Shown here: piece by piece, positions 10,909 through 23,235 of the stretch
Layout of the letters: each line of letters begins with the position of its first letter
Numbering within the stretch: the stretch's first letter is position 1
Program-made: the position numbers and the translations under genes
Notes under the pieces: model-generated
Told to the model about the DNA's origin: nothing
Database searches by the model: none
Seen by the model: the letters and a program-made list of their open reading frames with translations, nothing else
DNA from: Ectobius pallidus
Taxonomy: Eukaryota > Arthropoda > Insecta > Blattodea > Ectobiidae
NCBI GenBank assembly: GCA_964059195.1
Contig: CAXKWD010000006.1
Span: forward strand, 7,432,530-7,496,529
DNA: 64,000 nt
Direction of reading: 5' to 3'

Positions 10909-12059
10909 GTGGTTAAATGTAGTAATTGCAACAGCCTAATAAAAGAAATTTCGTCCAGTCGTTGTATGACCCATCATGATACCACAAGAGCCTCATTTGA
11001 AGTGAACCGCAGAATGATGGACACTTTTTTAGATATCTGTAAGGGGTATGCTAGCATGCATAAATATTGTATGGGGATGGGCATGGCATGTATATTAGCA
11101 AATTAGCCAGTGACAACAGTAAGTAGGTTAGTACTGAGGTTCTTAGAAAAGCACACACCATCATCAGAGGCCATCATTAGAAAAGGATCAACCTATTGAC
11201 ATAACGGTTTCATATGGTGGCCTATTGTCACTCTTCCCTTTATGGCATTGGGATTGTTGTAGATATTATGACTGGCTTAGTAGTGGACTACGAAATACTC
11301 TCCAAATACTGCTCACTATGCAATCAGAATGAGAGAAAAATGTTGTGCGACCAGTACGCAGTGTGGTAAGAGGGGCATACAACAAGTGGTGATTGCGAAA
11401 CTGATTTTGATGCCTCTTCCAATGCTATGGAGACAGCAGCAGCAGAAATACTATGGAAAAGCTCCATCGACTTTGCCAATTTGAGATATACCACTATGCT
11501 GTCAGATGGGGACGCGAAAACTTACAGCCACCTTCAAAATTTGAAAGTATATGGCAACGAAGCTAATATTCAGAAGGAGGGGTGTACTAACCACATTGCT
11601 AAAAGGATTAGAAAAGGCCTTCTCAGTGTTGTAAATGTGAAGAAGAAGAATCATGGCAGCCTGACTGAAAGTGTCATCACCAAGAATATTCCTGATGTGG
11701 ATGCAATGAAGAAGGCTCTTTTTGCCACTTTACGCCATTGTGGGTCAACAGATAGCAATCCCCAACACAGCAATTGTCCTGATGGACCCAATTCACGGTG
11801 TTTTTATTATAAGGCCATCGCAATGGGGGAAGAGGTAACGACGAAGACACACTCAAGACCTGATGTCATAACAGAAATAATTCCTCTTTACCAAAGACTG
11901 GCCTCAGATGAATTACTACGAGGAAAACACAAAATGCTAATGAGAGCCTCCATAGTGTGGCGTAAGTGTCCTAAAGAAATCTTTGTATCGAAGAAGAGAC
12001 TCCTTGTTGCAGTGACAACAGCCATATCAGAATTTAACATCATAAAACATATTACATAA
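10909..12059 (+). pseudogene. Mutator-like transposase remnant, unit 2
   Basis: The order of segments is the same as in unit 1 but without the 1 kb interruption. The C-terminal frame is longer here (11427-12059, 210 codons) because the frameshift seen in units 1 and 3 is absent, so the segment PLYQRLASDELLRGKH is kept. A frame change near 11210 and stops (for example after CDQYAVW at about 11370) still inactivate it. Confidence 0.75.
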
Positions 12060-12297
12060 ATTACAAATTAAGTAAATACCACCTCTGTACAAATTTGGAG
12101 CAAAATTGCTACAGTGACAATTCGCTGTTCTCAAAATATTTAAAAACTTTGCTGAAATATCTGAATTCACATTTATGTCAATGTTCCAGAGAGTACCATT
12201 TGTAAATTTAAAATGTGTAAAAAGTAATTTATCCAAATTATTATAAAACATATTTATATCTCCACTAGGTGACCTATATATAGATACCAAAATTATA
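12046..12297 (-). pseudogene. Non-LTR retrotransposon endonuclease scrap, unit 2
   Basis: This is the same scrap as in unit 1, with a short deletion that removes the GD of the GDWN motif while leaving the frame open. Confidence 0.5.
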
Positions 12298-12302
12298 GTT
12301 CT

Positions 12303-12668
12303 TTGAATTTGATATCAGAACGTTCCTACTTTGAGTGGGAGCGTTGGCACATGAAGGTGAGGGTAAGGAAAGCAAACGAAGCCGAAAAACTCATCCAACG
12401 GTTATTCGCCAAATATGGGCAACAGGATCTTGTTCAAGTCTGCTTACTGCTTGCCAACCCTGAGGTCGCTGAATGCGTGGAGACTGATTGCTGGGGAGAT
12501 TTGGGAGAGTATTTGGGAATGTCTCTTTGTTCTGTTGAAACTGCTTTGTGCCATACCTATGGAGAAATCTGGGCCGTTGAGCACTGTTTTACACAATTAA
12601 CAAACCGAATAAATACAGATCTTCTATACATAACTCTCCCACCAACACTTTTTTGTTTTATGACGTAG
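12303..12668 (+). CDS. ORF X, unknown protein, unit 2 (longest version)
   Basis: This is an open frame of about 121 codons with no recognised family. It is rich in charged residues near the start (RSYFEWERWHMKVRVRK) and has several Trp and Cys residues in the second half (DCWGDLGEYLG, CFTQL). A CAG at about 12318 could be a splice acceptor, so this may be the last exon of a gene whose upstream exon was lost when the transposons to its left inserted. An AATAAA lies in the sequence CGAATAAATAC just after the likely end of the conserved part. It is followed 0.13 kb later by the B gene on the same strand. A related 3' flank occurs at 48700-48860. It could be a viral gene of the same element, but that is inferred only from position. 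Confidence 0.45.
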   Translation: MNLISERSYFEWERWHMKVRVRKANEAEKLIQRLFAKYGQQDLVQVCLLLANPEVAECVETDCWGDLGEYLGMSLCSVETALCHTYGEIWAVEHCFTQLTNRINTDLLYITLPPTLFCFMT

Positions 12669-12722
12669 TTCAATTATGATGTATTTCCGTTTTAAATATT
12701 GTAACACAGACCTAGACATTTT

Positions 12723-12760
<38 letters not shown>

Positions 12761-12801
12761 ACAAAAACAATCAGTACATTCTCCTTTGTTTTATAGCAGC
12801 T

Positions 12802-13450
12802 ATGTCGCAAGATATGTTACATAACTTGTGGGAAGAGATTCCCGGTGAGGCGATCGCCCAGGCCACTTCGGAGGTTGAATACATCATTCCTGACAACGAA
12901 ACTCCCCCGTCTACGGTAGAAGACTGCCAGGAGTCGTCTCCTATGCCCGAGAGGGTAGAGTGTATAGACATCACTCTGCATGACGGTTGGGGCGACGAGC
13001 TAAGGAAGCTGGAGTTTCCCATACAATATAGGCAGATACGGGGTCACAACCAGGAACATGTGGATATATATCACATGCTTCCTTGTGGCAACACATTGCG
13101 TGATATGGCTGGAGATGTGGAGCTCCACCCTGAAACCTTCCACCATCAGGCGTGCGACGGTGATCGGCATTTCAATCAGTGCACGGTCCACATAGAAGGT
13201 CACTTCGCAATATGGAGTACCCCTTGCGGCAAGGGCTGGCACATATTTGAGAAACTGCAACAAACTGTATCACACCATAGACCCTCACATTAAAAAAAAG
13301 TAATATCATAGTGTAACACTATAGTGTGTTTTTAATCATATCTTTCAGACGCGAAGAAAATTCTTCTTCTTCCACGAGCTGTGTTGTAGCCATATGGCAG
13401 AATGTAGCTATACGGAACAACCCTCAACAGGAAGTGTTGTTAAATGTTAA
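12802..13450 (+). CDS. B gene, NS3-like Cys/His protein, unit 2
   Basis: Exons are 12802-13266 and 13349-13450 (about 188 residues). All eight candidate zinc ligands are kept. A few residues differ from units 1 and 3, for example Gly for Asp in the IPGEAIAQ segment and Trp for Cys after CGKG, so the final C-x3-C loses its second Cys and zinc binding may be weakened. The stop is one codon later than in the other units. Confidence 0.55.
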
Positions 13451-13727
13451 AAAAAAGTATAGTTTCCTAAAAAAAACATCAACAGCTGTCAGTAACTTTT
13501 TTTTTTTTGTAATCCCTCTCTTGTCATCTGTGTTATATGTCTAGGGATCCTTAACATAATGTTACAGAAATCTCAGTATTTATTTCATAGGAAACTAAGG
13601 CGCATAAAGACAGAACTTCCCGGGTCTGTTCCAAATTTGCCTTATCATTTAATACAAGCTTGTTGTCAATTATATGTTAAACAAAGAGAATATTTACAAT
13701 TTTCAGTAATTATAATCCACAAATCAT

Positions 13728-13877
13728 GATTGACGTCGACACAAAGGTGGTTACAGACGAATGTCACAGACAAAAAAAACTATTCTTACTTATTTAATTG
13801 ATCTATCTTTTAAAACGGGCATTTTTCCAAACGAGTTGAAAGTTAGTAAAATTATTCTATTTCATAAGAAAAAATGA
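13728..13877 (+). pseudogene. Reverse transcriptase scrap, unit 2
   Basis: This copy of the unit 1 scrap has small changes in the A-rich run near 13775. Confidence 0.55.
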
Positions 13878-14302
13878 TAAGACTTGTTATTATTATTACA
13901 ACTATTATTATCTCTAATAGTATCATAATTCTCCTTAATATTGCAGCTCTGAAGCATTAACAGTACCCTACGCAGAGTAAACTGTAAGTAGGTTGTTAAA
14001 ACAAGGTCGTCCTCTCACGAAAATTCTAATATGGTCTTACGATCATGTCGCAACAAGTTTGAAAATATATAACGTAATTAGGTCGGTAAACAAACTCTTA
14101 CTCACACGAGATTCTGTTCCAGCAAATAATTCTATATATATATATATATTTAAAATGTAGGAACATGTCATAACAAGCTTTTGAAAGTACATTATAAAAT
14201 TTTACATCTTTGTACGAAATCCTGTTCCGGCATCTAGTTCTATTTTCAAAACAAGAAGGTTGAGTATGTTCATAGAGGGGGAAACCCGTTACTTAATATC
14301 CA

Positions 14303-14310
14303 TATAAAAG
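14303..14310 (+). promoter_or_regulatory. TATA box of chimeric gene, unit 2
   Basis: The same TATAAAAG as in unit 1, upstream of the only uninterrupted copy of the chimeric gene. The first exon would end at the donor at 14440. Confidence 0.5.
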
Positions 14311-14727
14311 GCCTGACAGTTTCCTCTTGAAACATTGTTTCTTCGTTCTGCGAATAGTGAAGACTACCTAGTTGACGTCAGCATCTACATCTGATCTTCT
14401 TCTTCTAACATCATTGTCTTTTCTCCTACAACTATCGAGGTAAGTAACACCATGTTTGTTTTAAAATGTAAATAACTTCTTCTCTGTTTTCCTGTTTCTA
14501 TTAGATTCGATGCTTTACTAGTTTTGTTAACTACTTGTTTGTCCTCCGCTTTGCTCATTATGTTTTACATATATTACAGTTTAATGTTAACATAATTTAT
14601 ATACTAAAAACCTTTTTACTGCTACTTGTTAGTCCTCTGCAATGTTTGTTTTTTTTACATAAACATGTGCTACAGTTTAATGTTAACATAATTTATATAG
14701 TAAAAACTTTTTTTTCTTGCTTTTCAG

Positions 14728-15500
14728 ATGGCTTCGATGATCCAAAAAGTCAACAATGCAAGTTATGTAGCAAGGTGCGTTTCAATCTCACAGCTAGTCA
14801 TAGGGCAAACATATAATGTTCTATCAGCCGAATTAAAACACACTAAGTATGGGAACTCTGTGCTGAGGTTCGGTGCAGTTGGACTGCAACTAGTTATCAA
14901 TCTTAGAGAACCAGGTGAAAATTCAGGACCCAACTATTTTGAATCATGTTTAAAAGAAGTTATAGAACATGCTTTAGTCGAAGCTAGATATCACGATATG
15001 ATTGGTGTCTCTATTTTTAACGAAGTTAATAGTGTGGACAAACCTATCGGTATCTCTTATAGGCGAAAAGATCAAGTTAGCATGGATGTAATCACTAGCG
15101 CTGATGCAACAACAATACCTTTTGTACCCGAAAGACCTATACCTAATCGGATACCAGAAGATCAGCAACAACACCAACCACCTATACCACATTTCAGATG
15201 TGGCTATTCAAATATTGCGGAAAGGCTAGAGGATTGCCACTCCTCAATATTTCACACAATTGAGTGCGATGGCCACAGACATGTGACGACATGTAGGCTT
15301 GGTGAATTTAATACAGATTTTGTAGCGTGGGGGACATATTGCCATCGTTTATGCAATATATATTTAAACAGAGGGATATTGGTAAGTTTAAAACATTTTT
15401 TTTTAAATATAAAAAAAATATATATATATATATATATACGACTATGTTTTAACTATAATAATTTCTGTTCATATTTCAGCTCAGAAGACAACTGATGTGA
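14728..15500 (+). CDS. Chimeric PolB-N / A-domain gene, unit 2 (intact)
   Basis: Coding exons are 14728-15381 and 15480-15500, about 224 residues, after a noncoding leader exon ending at 14439. The ATG follows directly on a TTTTCAG acceptor. Residues 50-125 (GLQLVINLREP through KPIGISYRRKDQ) match the N-terminal region of the PolB gene at 58.0-58.3 kb. Residues 126-218 match the A-gene second exon: ADATTI start, proline-rich linker, then CGYSN, CHSSIFH, CDGHRH and WGTYCHRLC. The last exon encodes LRRQLM, as in A genes. It could compete with PolB or with A/NS3 partners, but its role is unknown. PolB's acidic N-terminus is missing. Confidence 0.65.
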
Positions 15501-16107
15501 GAGCTTCAGATATAGAACGGTTATTTAACATGGAGCATGTCTGTGTTATTTCCGTTTATTTTGAAAAATGTACAAGTTTGAGAAATGGTTGTAGCCCCTA
15601 ACAAAATCGAACAGGTTAACGTCTCTTTATCAAAATTATGATTCGTAAACTTCGATTTTAGCATTAGCTTTACGGACACTATGAGGCCTGTATCATTTTA
15701 CCATACTGAATTCGATTTTCGTTATTTGTTTAAATGTATACTTCAAAGTAAACAAGAAAGAAGATAATGGTTCATTAGAACAGTGATCGAACTGATCATT
15801 TCTACATTTTACACGTTAATAAGGGTATAAGGTGGTTTTAAAAATATAAACTTCACTAAGTAAAACGCCTGTAAACACAATTAAATATTTTCTTACATTT
15901 TTGTTCGTTCATAATTGATTTCACAGTAAGTTACTAACACATTTTATAGATTTTCTATTGAAAACCATTGTCGTCTGTCTATGAACACTAAATTATAACG
16001 TGCAAGTGAGCACTCCATATGTATTAAATAATAATATGTTCACAATGTGGATTCTGATAAGAATGGGCTTATGGAAATAGTTATGTATAAACAGACCTCA
16101 ATTCAAT

Positions 16108-17618
16108 AAGGTCATCATCATTGCACACAACGCAAGAGCTTACGATCTACAGTTTATTCTCGACTTCGCAATTAAGGAAAAGTGGACTCCAGACTTGGTC
16201 ATGTCTGGATGCAAAATCTTGTGCATGAAGTTTGAACATTTCGTCTTTCTAGACAGTTTAAACTTCATTCCACTTCCTCTACGAAGTTTCCCCAAGACAT
16301 TCGATTTAACCGATATTGCCAAAGGTTATTACCCGCATTATTTCAATACCCTTGAAAACCTCAATTACGTTGGTCCGCATCCTGACAAATCGGTTTACGG
16401 ACTTGACACCATGTCTGAGAAAGACCGCGAAGTTTTTCTTGACTGGCATAAGTCTGTCGAAAACGAGTTCAATAACAAAAAAGAATTGGAAGAGTATTGC
16501 CGGGCCGATGTTACCGTGTTGAGAGAAGCCTGCAATCTCTTCAAATCCCTCTTTTGGGAAATAGCCAAGATCGACATTTTGCAGAGGCCATTACTATTGC
16601 GTCGGCCTGTAATAAAATCTTTCGTAAGACTTTTCTCCAACCTAAAACCATAGGTTTGGTTCCCTCCTGCGGTTATAGGAAAGCAGACAGGCATTAGCGT
16701 AAATCTCTGATGTGGCTATCCACGAAGCTAAGGGGAGGAACATTTTCATCCGTCATGCGGGTAACGGACGAGAGGTTCGCCTACCTGAATTCCCTCAATT
16801 GAAAGTAGACGGTTTCTGTGAAGAAACACGAGATGTTTTCGAATTTCTCGGTTGTTATTATCATGGATGTCTCTGTAGACCTAAAAGAGACGTACCCTTG
16901 ATGGATTCTTCCGAATCCCTTGCCGAGAGATACGAAAACACCCTGACCAGATTGGAGAAAATCAGATCATGCGGGTATACTGTTCACGCAATGTGGGAAT
17001 GTAAATTTGATCTCGTACTCGAGAATTTCCCCGCGTTGAAAGATGACCCTTTGATAGGTGATGCTCCTCTGGTCATGAGAGACTCGGTCTATGGAGGGCG
17101 AACAGAAGCCATGCGCCTTTTCCACAAGGTGGACGAGAAGCATTCCGAAAAAATCCTGTACGCAGACATTATGTCGTTATACCCGTATGTCTGCAAATAC
17201 TTTAAATTTCCTGTAGGACATCCCACTGTTTACGTGGGGGATCAGTGTGCGGATGTCAATCTCATGATGAACAAAGAAGGTGTTATCAAATGCACAGTCC
17301 TTCCTCCGCAAATGCTCTACCATCCCGTTTTGCCTTTCAGGTGGGGTGGTAAGCTCTTGTTTCCCCTTTGCCGTTCCTGCGCTACTACTTTGGAGCAAGG
17401 GACCTGCACTCACGTTAACGAGGAAGAGCGGGTTCTCACCGGCACCTAGATTGTGGACGAGGTGAGATTAGCTGTTCAGAACCGTTATGAAAGTCCACGA
17501 ATTTCTAGAGTACAAAACTACAATGTACTCTCGTGAAACCCGTGAGGGTGGTTTGTTCGTGGACTATATTAACCTGTTCCTTAAAATCAAAACAGAGTCC
17601 TATAATATTCTCATGTAA
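16108..17618 (+). pseudogene. Protein-primed DNA polymerase B fragment, unit 2
   Basis: It has the same limits and the same five lesions as unit 1, so the gene died before the array was duplicated. Predicted residues are otherwise unchanged. Confidence 0.85.
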
Positions 17619-18152
17619 TGTCCAACACAGACAATAATCTGTGGTTCATGAATGCATATTATATATATATATATATCCATTCTGACCAAAACTTAATAGC
17701 GATTTGTAGAGTAGTTGACTTCCTGTAAGTTACTTAATGGTCAGGTAGATGAACTAAAGATGGACAAATTATTCCTTATATCTTGCATAAGATTTAATCG
17801 TACCCTAGGCTGCAAACATTTCTGAATATTTAGACTATAGCTAGCATCGCTCCGGACATATGACACCTGTGAACTTCAGGAAATGTTTCCTTGATATGCA
17901 CAGGTCAATTACTTCATTAGTTCCGTATATTAACTGTAATCGATATCCATAACAGAGGTTTATAACCTTTGCATCATATTTTTGCCTACATCCTTATGAT
18001 ACAATTTAATGGTTTTTTCGTAAGGTGAGTATTATGTTATTCTTCTTGTGTATGTGTGAGTTGTTACCCGAGGACATATCTATTTTTGATTGCAAGTACA
18101 ACCTGTAAATTATTCATGAGCATTGTGTGCACCACTATACTATTAATAATAA

Positions 18153-18503
18153 TCTGACGCATCAACAATAGTTCTAGCTGTCCCTCGCGAAGGACCTATG
18201 CATGAACGAGAACAAGAGGTTCCTGAACATAGACCTCCACCCTACATGCTACAGGAGATAGTCCAAGATCCCAGGCCACCACCACCACGCTACATACCCC
18301 AAGAGTTACTTGTAGATCATAGGCCTCCCCCATACATCCCTCAGTTCAAATGTGGCTTTTCTAATACTGAGGAAAGATTGGAAGATTGTCACAGATCGAT
18401 TTTTCACTCGATCGACTGCAACGGTTTCAGACATGAGACAATTTGCATGCGAGGAGACGGGAATAATGATTTTATAACATGGGGGAGGTACTTTCAATTT
18501 TAA
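18153..18503 (+). pseudogene. A gene second exon cut by unit junction, unit 2
   Basis: The same truncated exon as in unit 1, cut at 18492. Confidence 0.75.
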
Positions 18504-18506
18504 AAA

Positions 18507-19650
18507 GTGGTTAAATGTAGTAATTGCAACAGCCTAATAAAAGAAATTTCGTCCAGTCCTTGTATGACCCATCATGATACCACAAGAGCCTCATTTGAAG
18601 TGAACCGCAGAATGATGGACACTTTTTTAGATATCTGTAAGGGGTATGCTAGCATGCATAAATATTGTATGGGGATGGGCATGGCATGTATATTAGCAAA
18701 TTAGCCAGTGACAACAGTAAGTAGGTTAGTACTGAGGTTCTTAGAAAAGCACACACCATCATCAGAGGCCATCATTAGAAAAGGATCAACCTATTGACAT
18801 AACGGTTTCATATGGTGGCCCATTGTCACTCTTCCCTTTATGGCATTGGGATTGTTGTAGATATTATGACTGGCTTAGTAGTGGACTACGAAATACTCTC
18901 CAAATACTGCTCACTATGCAATCAGAATGAGAGAAAAATGTTGTGCGACCAGTACGCAGTGTGGTAAGAGGGGCATACAACAAGTGGTGATTGCGAAACT
19001 GATTTTGATGCCTCTTCCAATGCTATGGAGACAGCAGCAGCAGAAATACTATGGAAAAGCTCCATCGACTTTGCCAATTTGAGATATACCACTATGCTGT
19101 CAGATGGGGACGCGAAAACTTTCAGCCACCTTCAAAATTTGAAAGTATATGGCAACGAAGCTAATATTCAGAAGGAGGGGTGTATTAACCACATTGCTAA
19201 AAGGATTAGCAAAGGCCTTCTCAGTGTTGTAAATGAGAAGAAGAAGAATCATGGCAGCCTGACTGAAAGTGTCATCACCAAGAATATTCCTCATGTGGAT
19301 GCAATGAAGAAGGCTATTTTTGCCACTTTACGTCATTGTGGGTCAACAGATAGCAATCCCCAACACAGCAATTGTCCTGATGGACCCAATTCACGGTGTT
19401 TTTATTATAAGGCCATCGCAATGGGGGAAGAGGTAACGACGAAGACACACTCAAGACCTGATGTCATAACAGAAATAATTCCTCTTTACAAGACTGGCCT
19501 CAGATGAATTACTACGAGGAAAACACAAAATGCTAATGAGAGCCTCCATAGTGTGGCGTAAGTGTCCTAAAGAAATCTTTGTATAGAAGAAGAGACTCCT
19601 TGTTGCAGTGACAACAGCCATATCAGAATTTAACATCATAAAACATATTA
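18507..19650 (+). pseudogene. Mutator-like transposase remnant, unit 3
   Basis: It has the unit 2 arrangement at its N-terminal end (no 1 kb interruption) but the unit 1 arrangement at its C-terminal end (frameshift after PLYKTGLR). The unit is therefore a mosaic of the other two. Stops and shifts are as described for the other copies. Confidence 0.75.
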
Positions 19651-19894
19651 CATAAATTACAAATTAAGTAAATACCACCTCGGTACAAATTTGGAGCAAA
19701 ATTGCTACAGTGACAATTCGCTGTTCTCAAAATATTTAAAAACTTTGCTGAAATATCTGAATTCACATTTATGTCAATGTTCCAATCACCACAGAGTACC
19801 ATTTGTAAGTTTAAAATGTGTAAAAAGTAATTTATCCAAATTATTATAAAACATATTTAAATCTCCACTAGGTGAACTATATATAGATACCAAA
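19637..19894 (-). pseudogene. Non-LTR retrotransposon endonuclease scrap, unit 3
   Basis: This copy corresponds to unit 1 and keeps the GDWN motif on the minus strand. Confidence 0.5.
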
Positions 19895-19905
19895 ATTATA
19901 GTTCT

Positions 19906-20271
19906 TTGAATTTGATATCAGAACGTTCCTACTTTGAGTGGGAGCGTTGGCACATGAAGGTGAGGGTAAGGAAAGCAAACGAAGCCGAAAAACTCATCCA
20001 ACGGTTATTCGCCAAATATGGGCAACAGGATCTTGTTCAAGTCTGCTTACTGCTTGCCAACCCTGAGGTCGCTGAATACGTGGAGACTGATTGCTGGGGA
20101 GATTTGGGATAGTATTTGGGAATGTCTCTTTGTTCTGTTGAAACTGCTTTGTGCCATATCTATGGAGAAATCTGGGCCGTTGAGCACTGTTTTACACAAT
20201 TAAGAAACCGAATAAATACAGATCTTCTATACATAACTCTCCCACCAACACTTTTTTGTTTTATGACGTAG
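19906..20271 (+). pseudogene. ORF X, unit 3 (interrupted by TAG)
   Basis: It is identical in layout to unit 1, including the premature TAG at 20110-20112. Confidence 0.45.
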
Positions 20272-20381
20272 TTCAATTATGATGTATTTTCCGTTTTAAA
20301 TATTGTAACACAGACCTAGACATTTTAGTAAGTAAGTAAGACAAAAACAATCAGTACATTCTCCTTTGTTTTATAGCAGCT

Positions 20382-21027
20382 ATGTCGCAAGATATGTTAC
20401 ATAACTTGTGGGAAGAGATTCCCGATGAGGCGATCGCCCAGGCCACTTCAGAGGTTGAATACATCATTCCTGACAACGAAACTCCCGCGTCTACGGTAGA
20501 AGACTGCCAGGAGTCGTCTCCTATGCCCGAGAGGGTAGAGTGTATAGACATCACTCTGCATGACGGTTGGGGCGACGAGCTAAGGAAGCTGGAGTTTCCC
20601 ATACGATATAGGCAGATACGGGGTCACAATCAGGAACATGTGGATATATCTCACATGCTTCCTTGTGGCAACACATTGCGTGATATGGCTGGAGATGTGG
20701 AGCTCCACCCTGAAACCTTCCACCATCAGGCGTGCGACGGTGATCGGCATTTCAATCAGTGCACGGTCCACATAGAAGGTCACTTCGCAATATGGAGTAC
20801 CCCTTGCGGCAAGGGCTGTCACATATTTGAGAAACTGCAACAAACTGTATCACACCATAGACCCTCACATTTAAAAAAAGTAATATCATAGTGTAACACT
20901 ATAGTGTGTTTTTAATCATATCTTTCAGACGCGAAGAAAATTCTTCTTCTTCCACGAGCTGTGTTGTAGCCATATGGCAGAATGTAGCTATACGGAACAA
21001 CCCTCAACAGGAAGTGTTGTTAAATGA
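20382..21027 (+). CDS. B gene, NS3-like Cys/His protein, unit 3
   Basis: Exons are 20382-20846 and 20929-21027, with the same predicted protein as unit 1. Perfect agreement with unit 1 over the whole gene points to very recent duplication or conversion. Confidence 0.58.
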
Positions 21028-21313
21028 TTTAAAAAAAAAATGTATAGTTTCCTAAAAAAAAAACATCAACAGCTGTCAGTAACTTTTTTTTTTGTAATCC
21101 CTCTCTTGTCATCTGTGTTATATGTCTAGGGATCCTTAACATAATGTTACAGAATTCTCAGTATTTATTTCATAGGAAACTAAGGCGTACAAAGACAGAT
21201 CTTCCCTGGACTGTTCCAAATTTGCCTTATCATTTAATACAAGCTTGTTGTCAATTATATGTTAAACAAAGAGAATATTTACAATTTTCAGTAATTATAA
21301 TCCACAAATCATG

Positions 21314-21463
21314 ATTGACGTCGACACAAAGGTGGTTACAGACGAATGTCTCAGACAAAACAAAACTATTCTTACTTATTTAATTGATCTATCTTTTAAA
21401 ACGGGCATTTTCCCAAACGAGTTGAAAGTTAGTAAAATTATTCTATTTCATAAGAAAAAATGA
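21314..21463 (+). pseudogene. Reverse transcriptase scrap, unit 3
   Basis: This copy matches the unit 1 scrap. Confidence 0.55.
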
Positions 21464-21714
21464 TAAGACTTGTTATTATTATTACAACTATTATTATCTC
21501 TAATAGTATTATAATTCTCCTTAATATTGCAGCTCTGAAGCATTAACAGTACCCTACGCAGAGTAAACTGTAAGTAGGTTGTTAAAACAAGGTCGTCCTC
21601 TCACGAAAATTCTAATATGGTCTTACTATCATGTCGCAACAAGTTTGAAAATATATAACGTAATTAGGTCGGTAAACAAACTCTTACTCACACGAGATCC
21701 TGTTCCGGCAAATA

Positions 21715-21783
<69 letters not shown>

Positions 21784-21935
21784 TTAAAATGTAGGAACAT
21801 GTCATAACAAGCTTTTGAAAGTACATTATAAAATTTTACATCTTTGTACGAAATCCTGTTCCGGCATCTAGTTCTATTTTCAAACAAGAAGGTTGAGTAT
21901 GTTCATAGAGGGGGAAACCCGTTACTTAATATCCA

Positions 21936-21943
21936 TATAAAAG
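21936..21943 (+). promoter_or_regulatory. TATA box of chimeric gene, unit 3
   Basis: The same box, with the donor at 22073. A long (TA)n tract lies about 160 bases upstream. Confidence 0.45.
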
Positions 21944-22359
21944 GCCTGACAGTTTCCTCTTGAAACATTGTTTCTTCGTTCTGCGAATAGTGAAGACTAC
22001 CTAGTTGACGTCAGCATCTACATCTGATCTTCTTCTTCTAACATCATTGTCTTTTCTCCTACAACTATCGAGGTAAGTAACACCATGTTTGTTTTAAAAT
22101 GTAAATAACTTCTTCTCTGTTTTCCTGTTCCTATTAGATTCGATGCTTTACTAGTTTTGTTAACTACTTGTTTGTCCTCCGCTTTGTTCATTATGTTTTA
22201 CATATATTACAGTTTAATGTTAACATAATTTATATACTAAAAACCTTTTTACTGCTACTTGTTAGTCCTCTGCAATGTTTGTTTTTTTTACATAAACATG
22301 TGCTACAGTTTAATGTTAACATAATTTATATAGTAAAAACTTTTTTTCTTGCTTTTCAG

Positions 22360-23235
22360 ATGGCTTCGATGATCCAAAAAGTCAACAATGCAAGTTATGT
22401 AGCAAGGTGCGTTTCAATCTCACAGCTAGTCATAGGGCAAACATATAATGTTCTATCAGCCGAATTAAAACACACTAAGTATGGGAACTCTGTGCTGAGG
22501 TTCGGTGCAGTTGGACTGCAACTAGTTATCAATCTTAGAGAACCAGGTGAAAATTCAGGACCCAACTATTTTGAATCATGTTTAAAAGAAGTTATAGAAC
22601 ATGCTTTAGTCGAAGCTAGATATCACGATATGATTGGTGTCTCTATTTTTAATGAAGTTAATAGTGTGGACAAACCTATCGGTATCTCTTATAGGCGAAA
22701 AGATCAAGTTAGCATGGATGTAATCACTAGCGCTGATGATTGGTGTCTCTATTTTTAACGAAGTTAATAGTGTGGACAAACCTATCGGTATCTCTTATAG
22801 GCGAAAAGATCAAGTTAGCATGGATGTAATCACTAGCGCTGATGCAACAACAATACCTTTTGTACCCGAAAGACCTATACCTAATCGGATACCAGAAGAT
22901 CAGCAACAACACCAACCACCTATACCACATTTCAGATGTGGCTATTCAAATATTGCGGAAAGGCTAGAGGATTGCCACTCCTCAATATTTCACACAATTG
23001 AGTGCGATGGCCACAGACATGTGACGACATGTAGGCTTGGTGAATTTAATACAGATTTTGTAGCGTGGGGGACATATTGCCATCGTTTATGCGATATATA
23101 TTTAAACAGAGGGATATTGGTAAGTTTAAAACATTTTTTTTAAATATTAAAAAAAAATATATATATATATATACGACTATGTTTTAACTATAATAATTTC
23201 TGTTCATATTTCAGCTCAGAAGACAACTGATGTGA
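22360..23235 (+). pseudogene. Chimeric PolB-N / A-domain gene, unit 3 (frameshifted)
   Basis: It carries the same 106-base duplication as unit 1 (22630-22735 repeated from 22736) and the same early stop. Exons would end at 23119 and resume at 23215-23235. Confidence 0.65.

Larger units (their letters stand above)
10895..18492 (+). repeat. Tandem unit 2 of 3 (7.60 kb)
   Basis: This is a head-to-tail copy of the unit. It is the only one with an uninterrupted chimeric gene (14728-15500) and an uninterrupted X frame (12303-12668). It has a longer TAAG microsatellite at 12724-12760. The junctions on both sides are the same GGTACT/TTCAATTTT join, which suggests that one original duplication was later expanded by unequal crossing-over. 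Confidence 0.93.
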
